Part shown: positions 1-10,759 of the stretch, one piece after another
Position numbering within the stretch: the first letter of the stretch is position 1
Layout of the letters: every line of letters starts with the position of its first letter
From: Labyrinthula sp. Ha
Lineage: Eukaryota > Sar > Bigyra > Labyrinthulida > Labyrinthulaceae
Reading direction: 5' to 3'
Assembly (NCBI GenBank): GCA_015227615.1
Contig: JAALGZ010000008.1
Span: 62,001 to 126,000 of the forward strand
Length of the DNA stretch: 64,000 nucleotides
Notes under the pieces: model-generated
Database searches by the model: none
Seen by the model: only the letters and a program-made list of their open reading frames with translations
What the model was told of the DNA's origin: nothing
Made by a program: the position numbers and the translations under genes

Positions 1-1199
1 TAATTTTACTAGGGCATTGATATTGCTGCCTTTAGAGTTGTGAAATTTCGCTTTATACATAGTTATTTGTTTGTATTTGGATTTGAAATGGATGAACTGG
101 TATGATGAAAAGCTGGTTGAGTGTTTTATGCATGTTTCTCTCTTTCGGCTTTCAGATTTCACTTTCATATCGTATATTGAGAATTGCCAGCACATTTATA
201 ATATTTTTTTATAGTCAGAGTAAAAATATTATTAGTAGTATCTCCTTCATTTGTACCAGGACATCACTGCAAGTTTTCCCAAGGATGAAGTAACTTCAGA
301 GTATCAAATGGTGTTATTTTCTGGATTCTGAGCGATCGGTAGATTTTGATGCATTTAACCCCTCCCATTTGGCACCCATGTTTTCTTTCGCCGAAATATT
401 AATATGTAGTTTAGGGGTTCTAGCTGTTTCGATTCTTGTAATACCCTTTTAAGCCACAGAACTACTATACCAGGTTCAAGGCACTACATGCTATATCCTA
501 CGTCCTTGTGTTTTAATGGAAATTTCCGGGAACACGAAGCACATGCGTCTATTGTTACCAGTTGCCGAAATAAAGTGTTTGAAACATCGTTTTCATTTCT
601 TATTCAGAAATCTCCGCAAGATATAAGTTCCGTTGTTTTTTATTAGGTCAAACAGCTGTGGATATTCTTATTCATATAGACTAAATGATTCCACGATATT
701 TATTTTTCTTGTTTTAGGACACAGAAGTCCTAAGCGAATCTAAGGATTCTTTGGAATATGCATTATGGCTCAAGAAAATTCAGGTTTATCTTCTTCCCCA
801 CCCTATATAGTAAAGAATTCAGTTTAAAAACAAGTAACATTAAGGGGAATATTGAGTTTCCTCACAACATGTGTTCATTTCCTTCAAAAGATCATTAATA
901 CATTTTCCTCTCTTAACCCGAACTACATCATACTTGCGAAGATATGCAATTGTGAGAATCAAGTTAACTGGAAGTTATCTTCTGTTTAAGCTATAAGTAA
1001 ACAACTGATGGTAACAAGAGTTTATCAGCTTTTCTAAAGTTTATTAAAATCCAGGATAGTTTAATGTTTTAAATTGACAGGTTTTGTTAAGGTTTAACAG
1101 AGATTGGGGGTTTTGCCTTATGTCTATATTATATATAAATCCAAACTTATAGCAACACATTCTTCTTTCGGAGGCATTTATCAATCTGTTGTTTTTAGT
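1..1199. other. A+T-rich stretch, no gene seen
   Basis: Short open frames occur on both strands but none reads like a conserved protein. I see no tRNA-like A/B boxes and no repeat shared with the rest of the window. The extreme left edge could carry part of a gene lying outside the window, but nothing supports it. Confidence 0.5.
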
Positions 1200-3560
1200 T
1201 TAGTAAAAATAGTATAAGAAATACTTAGTAACGCTATGAGTACAGATGAATAGAACTTGCTGGTTTACCCTCTTGTAAAGGAATTTAATATATCGACTTA
1301 AGAGAAAAATAAACCCTTCCTTCAATAATCTTGGGTCCAGTAGAAAATCTTCTGTGAGTTGATGCAAATATTCCCTGAACAACTTATTATTTCTTAGGAT
1401 TATGGCTGGGGTCTCACCAGATCCAGAGGACACTAACTTTTTTAAGGTTTAGGTGTTTCTTGGGGTGCGATTAGTGCCAGAGGAGATGTGTTTCGACCTT
1501 CGATAGTAGCTTTAGGAATAACCAGTTCAAGTTCCATGATGGTTTTACTTGCTTCTTTGGGCGAGTTGTAGATACTGTTAAAATTTAGTCATCCGTTTTT
1601 CATAATTTATGAAGATTCCATCTTTTGTGATAATGGTGCAATGAGGCCTATGATTCTAACCTATTATCCTTCTGCCTGTGGAAGAGCTACATGGATATTG
1701 TTTCTTGCTATGGTTGTGTCGATGCTTCTTACCTGGAAATCTAGTCATGTTTGTAGTCCTCAAAGGTGTATTTCCTCATCTTTTTCAATATCTTAGTATC
1801 ATTGCTGGTTAAGCTTGTCCATATTCTTCTATTTATTTCAAAGAGTTTATGCTCGTTTACGAGATGCTTCATAAAGTTGCTCAAATGCTACTAGAATGGT
1901 AGAGTTTTGTATTGTCTTTTGGTTGTTACTCTAAATATTTTGAAAACAAGTATAGGATGTTTTTCAATGATATTTATTTCTTGGGATTTAGAAAGTGTTT
2001 ACTCGAAATACTTTGGTACTATTTACTGAACTTTGATTGGATGGTGTGTAGTTTGCTGAATTTCCTAGTTACGATGGAGCTTATTGTTTTTCTGTGAGAA
2101 ATCTTATGACTTTGTAAAGTTAGCGCTTCTACTGCCTGTTGATTATATTCGGTTATGTTGTAGATCATCTATCTATGTTTTCTCTTCCTTTGCATCTTTT
2201 CGAAAACTGTGTGTCCCTCTTACGCGCTAGAATAAAATTAAATTCTAACCATCCCTGGTTATTTTCCTTCTTTATAGCTACGCATCATGTACAATCGATA
2301 TTACGGTCGACTCTAATCATAAGAAATTCATCAGTTTTTCGCGATCACTCATCCTGTAACAACCTGATTTCTTTACCCATCCTGGATAAACTTCAATAGA
2401 ACCAATCAGGTCCCATAATTCATCCGAAAACCACTCGAAAAGCCATAATTTTGTTTGAACTTGATCAGAAAAGTTTTCTAAAGGTCGAGTATAAATTTGA
2501 GTCGAAACCTAACTTATGTTATTGATTCTGATCTGTCATCACAGTGATTAGGGAAATTATATGAATGATCACGATTTAGGACGAAAGAACGTACCTCTAA
2601 AATCTTGGTGGATGTTACCAGATTTTCACGACATTATTCTTGAAAGTTGTGTTGGGGTAATCCCATTCCATCTCCACATAAGTCCGATCCTAGCGTTACT
2701 ATAAAACCTTGTACTTATCCTATATCGCTGTTTTCGTACTGACTCGGATGCTGACGCAATCTCGTTCGCCAAACGAAATTTACAAAGACCACAATCGCAA
2801 ATAGCTATTAAGAATTAGGTTGCACGACTGGTTGACTCCGTTCCTCTCGTGGAAAACTGTAAATCGATGATTGCCAACTCAAAGTTGCTGAGGAATAAAA
2901 GGAGAAACTTATTGTTCCTCTTTGTTCCTATCGAAAATCCATGGTTGACATTTTTTGTGCTTCACTTTGACATATTTGAGCCTACCAGTCATCTAACATG
3001 ATCATAACAGATTTTCTCCGTACAAGAGAGATGGCCACTTGGAGTCTTAAAAAGAAGTATTTAAACCTCTTTCCAATTTACTTGGGTGGGTGTAGAAATA
3101 TAATAATAATGTAGTAGCTTTCAGAGTTAAGTTAAATTTTGACACCTAGAGTTCTATATTTATGGAGCGCTCTTTCTGCTTCTTAGAACATATTTCTGTT
3201 AACCTAAGTTGCTAGAATATTAATCTCTTTCTTTTCTGTCGCTGTGTATTCGGAACTTTTTGCGGAAAAAATCTAGTTCCAAGAAGCACGTTGTTTTGAG
3301 GTATTTCGATTCTTTGAGGCAAACTTCCTCCAGAGAAAGGGTGCTTTTGTTGCCGGCTATGACATATTCCTAGAGAGACCAGAACCTGTAGGCGGTGAGG
3401 CGCTTTACTTCCACAGGGACAAATGTATTTGCTTCGGAGTTTTAAGCTTAGTTGGTTGGTAGATGTTTTGCGACTGTCTTTGGCTCGATGGTACTCAACG
3501 TGTTTTTCTTGTACTAAAAATTCAACTTCCCAGGAAATTTCGAGCATATAAGGATCTAGT
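1200..3560 (-). pseudogene. Decayed coding-like DNA, family not recognised
   Basis: This block is visibly richer in G+C than its surroundings and contains several protein-like but interrupted frames. On the minus strand, 1200-1433 encodes a 77-aa open frame. About 1450-1600 reads as a Pro-rich segment (contains ATIEGRNTSPLALIAPQETP). About 2570-2760 reads as an Arg-rich segment (contains MWRWNGITPTQLSRIM). 3212-3547 gives a 111-aa ATG-started frame with a CPCG and later Cys/His residues; the opposite strand at 3270-3540 also has long open stretches. No single frame survives and I recognise no family. A decayed retroelement is the likeliest explanation because the other long gaps here hold such remnants, but this is inference. 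Confidence 0.3.
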
Positions 3561-4367
3561 TAAGGCGGGACCCCACGCAGAAACACCGATCTGCCCTACT
3601 ATGGATAACTTTGCTTCATGAGATGCTTTATATAAAAAGAAATACACTTTTAGCCTCTCCTTTAAACTGTTACAACAAGATATATATGTTTTTCCTTTAA
3701 AACAATCTTATTATTGTCAATAGCAAGGATTGCCATAGGAGAGACAATTCTGTGGTTTCCATAAAACTTTAGTTCATTGTTTACATAAATTTCTATCTTG
3801 TCGTGTGTCAATATCCTTTAACTTTAAATTGTTTTGTCTTCAGGGCTCTTAGCAAGTTATATATGTCCATGGGCAGGATTTATGTAACTTCGCCACTCCC
3901 TAAATACCCGGAAAAATAGAAAATTACCACTTCATTGTCCCCTCGAGGAAACCGGTACTGGACTTAACATACCAACTGGAATAAAATTAACAGTAACTCT
4001 TTTAACGGAATATCATTATACATGAATCAGACGCTAAATAAAATATATAATATTACTGGGAAAATACTGGTATTGTGATACAATTGTGCAAGTTGAGTTT
4101 TACACGGGAAAAGATGCAAACAAAACTAAAAGGCGATAAACATTGTGCTATTACCTACTATATAGAGTAATACCATGCAGTTGGGTATGATTATTTGGTA
4201 GAACCAAAAATCTACCAGTAACTAAGTATTGATAGACATTTCCCGTTAGCAACCATCAACCGTATATTTAGATAGAAACAATATATCAAAATTTATATAT
4301 CTATTCTTCATACAGTCCTCACAAACCAAAACCTTATAAAAAAAACAACAGTACAAAAGAAACAAAA
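3561..4367. other. Intergenic, upstream of the anchor-B gene
   Basis: A+T-rich spacer with no recognisable coding signal. The last ~120 bp before the 4368 start codon are purine-rich and A-rich, which is common just upstream of start codons in such genomes; no specific promoter motif can be assigned. Confidence 0.4.
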
Positions 4368-5975
4368 ATGAAACTATTATCAATACTTGTCCTAATGATA
4401 TTTGGAAACAACCAAGTTTCTGCAAGTGCACGTGGTCGAGCGCACATGGCCTGCAAAACACAGTTCTGGGAGATTCACCGCTCAGAATTAAAACAAGAAA
4501 CATCTATTATTGGAGAACCCAAGGAATGTATTGGGGGAAGTGTAACTGCTGGAGGAATCACATATGACTGTGACAAAGTGAACTTTCTTTCCTTAGTTAG
4601 TAGACAAGACATGATCATTGAGAGGGACAACTTTACAGATGAAATTCACGAAATGTCCGATATTTGGGGTGTAGTACTTCCTTCTGGTAGAAAGATTGCT
4701 CTAAGCTGCATTTCAAATGGTATTTGGTTCATTGATGTTTCAGATCCTGTAAATCCAGCTAGATTAGGATACATCGAGTCACCTAGAAACGAATCTTACT
4801 GGTGTGACGTAAAAGTTTATGAAAATACAGCATACATTGTTCAAGATTGGTTAGAGTATGAAGAAAATTCTTTGAATGGAGTAATGGTTTTTGATCTACT
4901 TCGTCTTGAAGGTCTTGATGCAGTGAGTTCTGATATTGTGTTCGAGATGGATTACCATGTAAGAGAACAAGGAGCAGCACACAACGTAGTTCTCAATCCT
5001 AAAAGTGGATTTTTATACTCTGTAGGTACAAGTAATTCTCCTTGTGGACCTGGAATGCACATTTACGATTTAAACTCAAACAGATTGGAGCCAGAATTTG
5101 TAGGATGTGCTCCTAGAGATTATGTGCATGATTCAATTTGCGTAATTTACGACGGACCAGATAGTAGATTTCTTGGTCGAGAAATTTGTTTTGGAAGTGC
5201 TGAATATATGCTTGATATTTTAGATGTTACAAATAAATCGAACATTACGAGTTTGAGTAGTACAAATTATAGACCACTTGATTATACTCATCAGAGTTGG
5301 TTGACAGCTGATATGGGACATTTATTATTGAATGATGAGGGAGATGAAGTGAATTTTCTGGTAAATCACACAAGAACACATGTTGTTGACTTGAATGATC
5401 TCACAGCTCCTCTATTTCAGACATACTATGAGCATAAAGGTGTTGCCATTGATCATAATTTGTATATTTGGGGTGCTGCTTATAAACAGAATCTAATAGG
5501 AAGTGGAGAAATGGAAGAAGAAATTTATTCTGGATATGCTTATCATACGAATTATGTAGATGGGCTGAGAATATGGGATATTTCAGATATTGGAAGAGAA
5601 GATTCAGAGTTTTCAGAAGTTGGTTTTTTTGATACTTCTCCGGATATGTCTGGAAATCAAGATTGGTATGGAACTTGGTCAAGTTTTATGTTTCCAGATG
5701 GAACTATTGTTGTAAACAGTATTGAAAATGGAATGTTTGCTCTTCAGTTTGAAGATGTTTTTAATCCTCCTTCAAGTAGTGATGAAATTAAAGATGAAGT
5801 TATCTATGGGTTGATTGGTAGTACAATACTTCTATCTATAGTTTTGATGCTACTTATTGCACATATGAATAAAACATCTAACCTGAAATATTATGAACTA
5901 GAAGATAAAGAAGAAGGAAAAGTTGCCGCGAGTACGCAGTCAGTAAATGAAAAAGTGCACAAACCATCTGTCTAA
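4368..5975 (+). CDS. Choice-of-anchor-B (LVIVD-repeat) surface protein
   Basis: Single-exon 535-aa protein. Residues 1-20 form a signal peptide (MKLLSILVLMIFGNNQVSAS). The body is a beta-propeller-like array in which 'D(V/I)SD/LxVTN' units recur (FIDVSDPVNPARLGYIES, LDILDVTNKSNIT, VVDLNDLTAPLF, IWDISDIG), the pattern of LVIVD repeats in choice-of-anchor-B proteins. Cysteines are scattered as expected for an extracytoplasmic protein. A hydrophobic segment at about 481-500 (GLIGSTILLSIVLMLLIAHM) is followed by a 35-residue polar tail, so the predicted topology is type I: large ectodomain, one membrane pass, short cytoplasmic tail. The biochemical role of this family is not established. The start is the first ATG of the frame and is needed for the signal peptide. 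The stop overlaps an AATAAA-like signal, and the gene converges on UTP4 with only 61 bp between stops. Confidence 0.8.
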   Translation: MKLLSILVLMIFGNNQVSASARGRAHMACKTQFWEIHRSELKQETSIIGEPKECIGGSVTAGGITYDCDKVNFLSLVSRQDMIIERDNFTDEIHEMSDIWGVVLPSGRKIALSCISNGIWFIDVSDPVNPARLGYIESPRNESYWCDVKVYENTAYIVQDWLEYEENSLNGVMVFDLLRLEGLDAVSSDIVFEMDYHVREQGAAHNVVLNPKSGFLYSVGTSNSPCGPGMHIYDLNSNRLEPEFVGCAPRDYVHDSICVIYDGPDSRFLGREICFGSAEYMLDILDVTNKSNITSLSSTNYRPLDYTHQSWLTADMGHLLLNDEGDEVNFLVNHTRTHVVDLNDLTAPLFQTYYEHKGVAIDHNLYIWGAAYKQNLIGSGEMEEEIYSGYAYHTNYVDGLRIWDISDIGREDSEFSEVGFFDTSPDMSGNQDWYGTWSSFMFPDGTIVVNSIENGMFALQFEDVFNPPSSSDEIKDEVIYGLIGSTILLSIVLMLLIAHMNKTSNLKYYELEDKEEGKVAASTQSVNEKVHKPSV

Positions 5976-6036
5976 ATAAAAAATAGTATAATTTGATTCT
6001 TTGGGAGTGATTGAATTAATTTGTAAAATAAAGTCT
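5976..6036. terminator. Shared convergent 3' region with poly(A) signals
   Basis: The 61 bp between the two convergent stop codons contain AATAAA-like hexamers on the + strand (one at the stop codon of the upstream gene, another about 50 bp later). The two transcripts therefore probably overlap at their 3' ends. Confidence 0.4.
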
Positions 6037-8037
6037 TTATATATTTCCTCCATATCTTTTTCTCTTGAATATTTTAGGTAAGAAATTACTTATCGATTCT
6101 TTTGTTCTCTCCAAAACAACTATATTCTCGGTATCTACTACTTTAATATCTAAAAACTCATCACAAGGAAAAACTCTGACGCCCAATTCTTTTCCGTCTT
6201 CTTTACTTTCTGCAATTGTTTTCGTAAGAAAATTATTTTCCAGTTTTAACGGCTTCGAAATGTTTAAAAACGCACCTAAATTTCCACCACATAAAATAAA
6301 TTTTTTATTTGATCCTCCAATTGCTCTAATAAAACTCAATTTATGTCCATTACGAATGAAGTTTGGTAAATCATAAGGATCTATAGAAGTTAAAACTTCA
6401 TCCTTTGAAAAATTATACACACAAAATCCATTGTCAGAAGTCAAGATCACCGCAAGATTTGGGTCATCAAGAAAAAAATCTACTTCTTTAATTCCTTGAC
6501 TGCTAAAAGCTTCTGCTTTGATTTTTCTCATCTGCATAGTTTTGAAATCTATAATTAAAAGATAACTTGAACCTATGAGAAAAACAACAAATTTATTAGA
6601 AATAAATATGTTTGAAACTTGGAACCAACTATTTTCATCATCTTGGTATTCCAAGAGATTCAAACTCATTTCAACCTCACCATTTAAATCTTGAAAGTCT
6701 ACTTTGGAGGAAGACACTAAAATAAATCCTCGTGTGTATGCTTTTCCGAGAAGAACAGAGTTCATTCTTACTGAAGAAACCTCTTTGAGTAAAGACCTGG
6801 AATCCTTCTGCGTTGCATGCTGCTCTAATTTAAAAATTTTATACCTATCCTTTAGAGTTACGAGTAAATTTCCTTTAGAACAATCAAAACAAACATCAAG
6901 GATCGGAGACTTGAAGTTAAGTTTAGCCAAGCATTCATATGCTTGTTCTTTCTCTGTCAATGTTTTCCTGAATACTTCCAAAATTTTATTTGTATACTTT
7001 GTAATAACAATGTTCGTCTCGGACATCGTTTTACACTTGTTTCGAAACGTGTCAGAAATTGACACATGTCGCTGTGCAAAACAAAATCGATCAATTCTTC
7101 CTACAGGAAAGTTATGCGTATCTTGAAAGTAGAAAACTCCTTTTTTTCCAGCAGAAACAATCTTTTCCTTTCCTTTGAAGATAATTCTTGCTAATCCTCT
7201 TATCTCGTACTGATTCAGCCTACGGCTTTCAGATTTCATAAATTTTTGACTGCTTGAATCAAAAGTAATTAAACTCACATTAGCATCAGCTCCAGCGGCA
7301 AAAAGTTTATTTCCATTCTCAAAAGATTGCAAGCACCAAAGAGGTCCATTTGAAACTCTGATGCTTTGGAGAAGGATCATCTCTTTAAAAACAGAGACGT
7401 AACCAGAATTATCCACTGTTATGAGCAATTCAGACTGCATGGAATCTGAAACTTCAACATCTACAACAATCATTTGATGAACAATTCTTTTCTCTTCAAA
7501 CCTGTAGACCTTTGTTGTACGTTTTTCATCCAAATCATAGTTTAAAATTGACCCATCAGCCGCAGCACAGAACATGTTATTTTGAGACAGAGAAAAACAA
7601 AAAGAAGAAATTCTAGATGAAGCTACAGAGAAAAATTCATCATTTGCGGTTCTGATTTGACCATTGTCAACAGAAAAATAGACTTTTTGGTTGTGTGGCT
7701 GAAGGGAGAGAATAGGTGAAGTTGAAGAATAAATTATTTTGGACTCCAAAGTTATAAGATTTATTCTAATAAGGGTTCCGTTCAAGTAAGAGACAAGGAT
7801 AAAAAGTGCGGCAGTTATTTTATTTTCCAAGAGTTTGACTGAGGTGATTCTTGAATCGAGTGGGTGAATTGTTGCCACTGGTTGAAAGGAGTGGAGGGTA
7901 GTGTATATTGTTATAAAGTCATTTGAATCTGTGGTGATTAGGTAAGGATCATGTGACAAAAGATTTGTGATTGAATCTGGTGGTGGTGATGCAAACCGCA
8001 GTGTATGGAGTGAAAGTTGCTGTGGTTTTGTTATCAT
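6037..8037 (-). CDS. UTP4: UTP4/cirhin-like WD40 protein, small-subunit processome
   Basis: 666-aa protein from the ATG at 8037; the frame is open a few codons further but without an ATG. It is built of divergent WD40-like blades throughout, e.g. 'ITVDNSGYVSVF', 'KLFAAGADANVSLITF', 'FCAAADGSILNYDL'. The assignment rests on family features: length close to UTP4 (about 650-690 aa), the N-terminal start running straight into a propeller ('LSLHTLRFASPP'), the 'D-S-G-x-V-x-(V/F)' blade around residue 210, and the C-terminus 'IVVLERTKES...LPKIFKRKRYG', which matches the conserved UTP4 ending (VVVERP...LP...KKFG). UTP4 is part of the t-UTP/UTP-A complex that binds nascent pre-rRNA in the nucleolus and supports 18S maturation. 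Sequence drift is high, so another nucleolar double-propeller protein is a weaker alternative. Confidence 0.68.
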   Translation of the reverse strand: MITKPQQLSLHTLRFASPPPDSITNLLSHDPYLITTDSNDFITIYTTLHSFQPVATIHPLDSRITSVKLLENKITAALFILVSYLNGTLIRINLITLESKIIYSSTSPILSLQPHNQKVYFSVDNGQIRTANDEFFSVASSRISSFCFSLSQNNMFCAAADGSILNYDLDEKRTTKVYRFEEKRIVHQMIVVDVEVSDSMQSELLITVDNSGYVSVFKEMILLQSIRVSNGPLWCLQSFENGNKLFAAGADANVSLITFDSSSQKFMKSESRRLNQYEIRGLARIIFKGKEKIVSAGKKGVFYFQDTHNFPVGRIDRFCFAQRHVSISDTFRNKCKTMSETNIVITKYTNKILEVFRKTLTEKEQAYECLAKLNFKSPILDVCFDCSKGNLLVTLKDRYKIFKLEQHATQKDSRSLLKEVSSVRMNSVLLGKAYTRGFILVSSSKVDFQDLNGEVEMSLNLLEYQDDENSWFQVSNIFISNKFVVFLIGSSYLLIIDFKTMQMRKIKAEAFSSQGIKEVDFFLDDPNLAVILTSDNGFCVYNFSKDEVLTSIDPYDLPNFIRNGHKLSFIRAIGGSNKKFILCGGNLGAFLNISKPLKLENNFLTKTIAESKEDGKELGVRVFPCDEFLDIKVVDTENIVVLERTKESISNFLPKIFKRKRYGGNI

Positions 8038-8187
8038 TTTCCTGTTCAACAAATAGAGTAATGCCGTATCGAGATTTACAACTTTAAAACGCGACTAAAC
8101 ATAACAAGAGAGAAATTATTCCAAAATTTAAGAATATCTAATTAAGAAGAGCATACTGATATTTTTTATTAAGAAAAAGTAGTTGAG

Positions 8188-9234
8188 CTAAAACCAAGCA
8201 AGTTTTTGTCTCTTAATCCATAGATATTCTGTTTTTCGCAAAGATTTCCATCCAAATTTAGTCAAGCACAACCGTTCACCTCTTTGTTCAAATTGTTTTA
8301 ATCTATTTCTGGAATATTTTGATTGATAATGAACAATAGAGCTTCCGAAACAACAGACTTTAATTTCTCTTTCATTTCCAGTTTTGTGATGAAAAAACAG
8401 GTTGATCAAAAATGGTGTAAGTGAGAGATATTGTTGACGGGAGATTAGGAAACTTATGTCTAGACCATCTAGCAGCGCCATCCAGTTATTGAGAAGAGAA
8501 AAAATGTAAAGAAAGCTATGATATGATCTTGATAGAATTTTTATTGGTTGAATACGGAGTCCTTTTAACTTTTTCAGAACAAAATTACTTCGTAACACAA
8601 CAAAGCAATTAAACAAGAAATCTATCGAAGAATCTGCAGTAAAAGTTAAATACAAAATATTTGAAATGTTGTTGTTTTTCTTGACAAAATACTTTAAGGA
8701 AAAGTAAAAATAAATATCTGCTATAAAAATATTTTGAGAAAGCATGATAAAATCCATGAAACTATGCTTGGAAAGCAACTGAAAAGTTTGTTTCAACTGT
8801 ATTCGCTCAACACTCCAATCCAAATCAAAGCACAAATAATCCAAATTTGAGTTTTTATTGATATATTTAAATAAAAGATACATACTATTAATTTTAGTAC
8901 CCTGGAAGAAAACTTTTTCCATGATTAGAACCTTGATAAGCGTTGTTGAGTTTTTCCTAGCCGCGACTAAGACGGGAAAAAAGTAGTTTGGCATTTTGCT
9001 GAGATTTAGTCGAAAAGTACTTATATTCGAAAATTTTGATAATATTTTTAAAACAACTTTAAATTCTTTTTTTCTCAGAGTTTCTTTCACAGAAAAAACA
9101 AGAGATTCTATAGATTTTGGGTCAGGTGGATTACGCATGTCATACGCACTTGAAGCAAACGGACCAGAATACTCTTTGTCGATAATTTTCAGAAAATTTT
9201 CACTGACTAAAACGTTTGGGTTGATTTTTGTCAT
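8188..9234 (-). CDS. Unrecognised 348-aa basic protein
   Basis: Single-exon frame from an ATG at 9234, 150 bp upstream of UTP4 on the same strand. The N-terminus is soluble (ENFLKIIDKEYSGPFASSAYD). Residues about 60-250 look like helical repeats rich in Leu, Ile and Phe, with some hydrophobic runs (IFIADIYFYFSLKYFV) that are not clearly transmembrane. The last ~60 residues are strongly basic (SKYSRNRLKQ..., RKTEYLWIKRQKLAW), suggesting nucleic-acid or ribosome contact. I cannot place it in a family. A fast-evolving nucleolar or pol I factor would fit its neighbour, but that is conjecture. Confidence 0.6.
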   Translation of the reverse strand: MTKINPNVLVSENFLKIIDKEYSGPFASSAYDMRNPPDPKSIESLVFSVKETLRKKEFKVVLKILSKFSNISTFRLNLSKMPNYFFPVLVAARKNSTTLIKVLIMEKVFFQGTKINSMYLLFKYINKNSNLDYLCFDLDWSVERIQLKQTFQLLSKHSFMDFIMLSQNIFIADIYFYFSLKYFVKKNNNISNILYLTFTADSSIDFLFNCFVVLRSNFVLKKLKGLRIQPIKILSRSYHSFLYIFSLLNNWMALLDGLDISFLISRQQYLSLTPFLINLFFHHKTGNEREIKVCCFGSSIVHYQSKYSRNRLKQFEQRGERLCLTKFGWKSLRKTEYLWIKRQKLAWF

Positions 9235-10086
9235 CTATTAAGTTGTTATCTTACAGCATTCAGATAAGGAGTTATTTCTTTGTACTATTTTCTTATCGAC
9301 AATAACTGTGTGAAATTCGTTTCTGTGGTAATGCCATTTTCAATTTTGGAAAATGGGGGAAAAACAAATTGAGCACATTTAGTATTTGAAACAGAGCAAA
9401 AACAAAGTATAAAATGTTTATGGGAAACAATATAATTCCTAGAGTTATCTTATCTTCACAATACTGCTTAATCTATTAATTAAGTGCATTCCGTTTTCAT
9501 CAAGATTCTATTTTCTTGGGAACTAGATTTGAAGAATAAAACGGTTTACAACTTGATTTAGGGACAGGTTCAAAACCACAAGTCGATAACTGGCTCAAGT
9601 TCGAATTATATGTAAATTTTCTGTAAAAATACTTACAAGGATATATAGTTTAAGTTTATTCTTGTCATCAATTCTCGTAAGCAATAAGTTTTTTATTGTT
9701 GAAAGTATCCGTGACCATAAAATTTCTTTCTCTTCAACTTGACGCTATCAGGTTTCTTTTCCACCTAGTATTTTATATGTAGCAAATATAATAAATATTA
9801 TGCTAATATAATCTCTTTGGTTCACTGCATTTTCTGGGTATTTTGTTAGTTAAACTTAGTTTTTATTTCTTTAAACAGCAATTTGGAGGAACATGATATG
9901 CAAGGATTGACAATTTACTTAACTCTTTTTTTGCACGTCTAGAGATGTTGATCCTGTTTTATTTATGACATTTGTATAGATAAACTTTGCTTTTACCTAT
10001 TGTACAATTGATGTCATGCTCCATAAAACAAACTACTTTACGCAAACCACTCTATTCAACTCCTTGACCTCTTGTTTCAAACTGAT
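9235..10086. other. Intergenic, nothing recognised
   Basis: Upstream region of the 348-aa gene. A+T-rich, no protein-like frame, no repeat shared with the rest of the window. Confidence 0.4.
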
Positions 10087-10563
10087 CACCAGATTTGATA
10101 AAAATTGTTGATAATTATTGGATGATTGTTTTGATTCTGATTACCAATAAAAGAATTAATCTTTTGATTTTTTTGCGTATAGATTCAGATCATATTCTGA
10201 ACATGAATTGATTATCAATAATAAATTGGGCCCCATAATGTTGGGCAAAATGCCTAAGAAAATATATTTTATTTAGGCACCTTATGAAAACCCATGTAGA
10301 AAGATCATATGAAATGGTAAAAGTCCAAGAGTTGGAATTATTAGGGCCATGTGACCTATTCTTTCAACGTTTTCGTGCAGTGCAAGAACGAAATATGAGT
10401 TTTCTGGTTAATTGGCACATTGTTGTGTGGCCCGATTTCGTATTGATGATCAATTGATTACCAATATTAAATTGAAGTAGTTGTAGAATTATCAAAATCA
10501 ATCAATAAGCAAAGCATGGGCAAAATTTTGTTACATAAGCTATCAATAAATCAAGTCCGATAC
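10087..10563 (+). mobile_element. MITE copy A (~477 bp)
   Basis: One of four related non-coding elements (others at 36415-36890, 45815-46293, 62069-62296). It begins with GATTTGATAAAAATT and ends with TATCAATAAATCAAGTCCGA, an imperfect terminal inverted repeat. Sub-terminal blocks are shared with the other copies: 'CTGATTACCAATAAAAGAATT' near the left end, 'TATGAAAACCCATGTAGAAAG' in the middle, 'GATGATCAATTGATTACCAAT' and 'AATCAATCAATAAG' near the right end. No open frame and no transposase, so it depends on a transposase encoded elsewhere. No convincing target-site duplication is visible. Confidence 0.7.
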
Positions 10564-10759
10564 ATATTTCAAAACCCTTTTACATAGTGCATGTTATTTT
10601 CTTATCAACAAACTCAGTAAACGGATCTGGAGAATTCTTTCCTGATTTCACATATACCAATTTAGTTTTCGTATCTCCTATTTCCTGACCTGTTGATTTA
10701 TTTTTGGCCTTTATAAATTTCTGTTGTTATATCAGTTTCACCTCGGTACATATTCATCG

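Noticed and set aside
6065-7126. Long plus-strand frames opposite UTP4
   Set aside because: They are in the antisense of a well-supported WD40 gene and show no domain; shadows.
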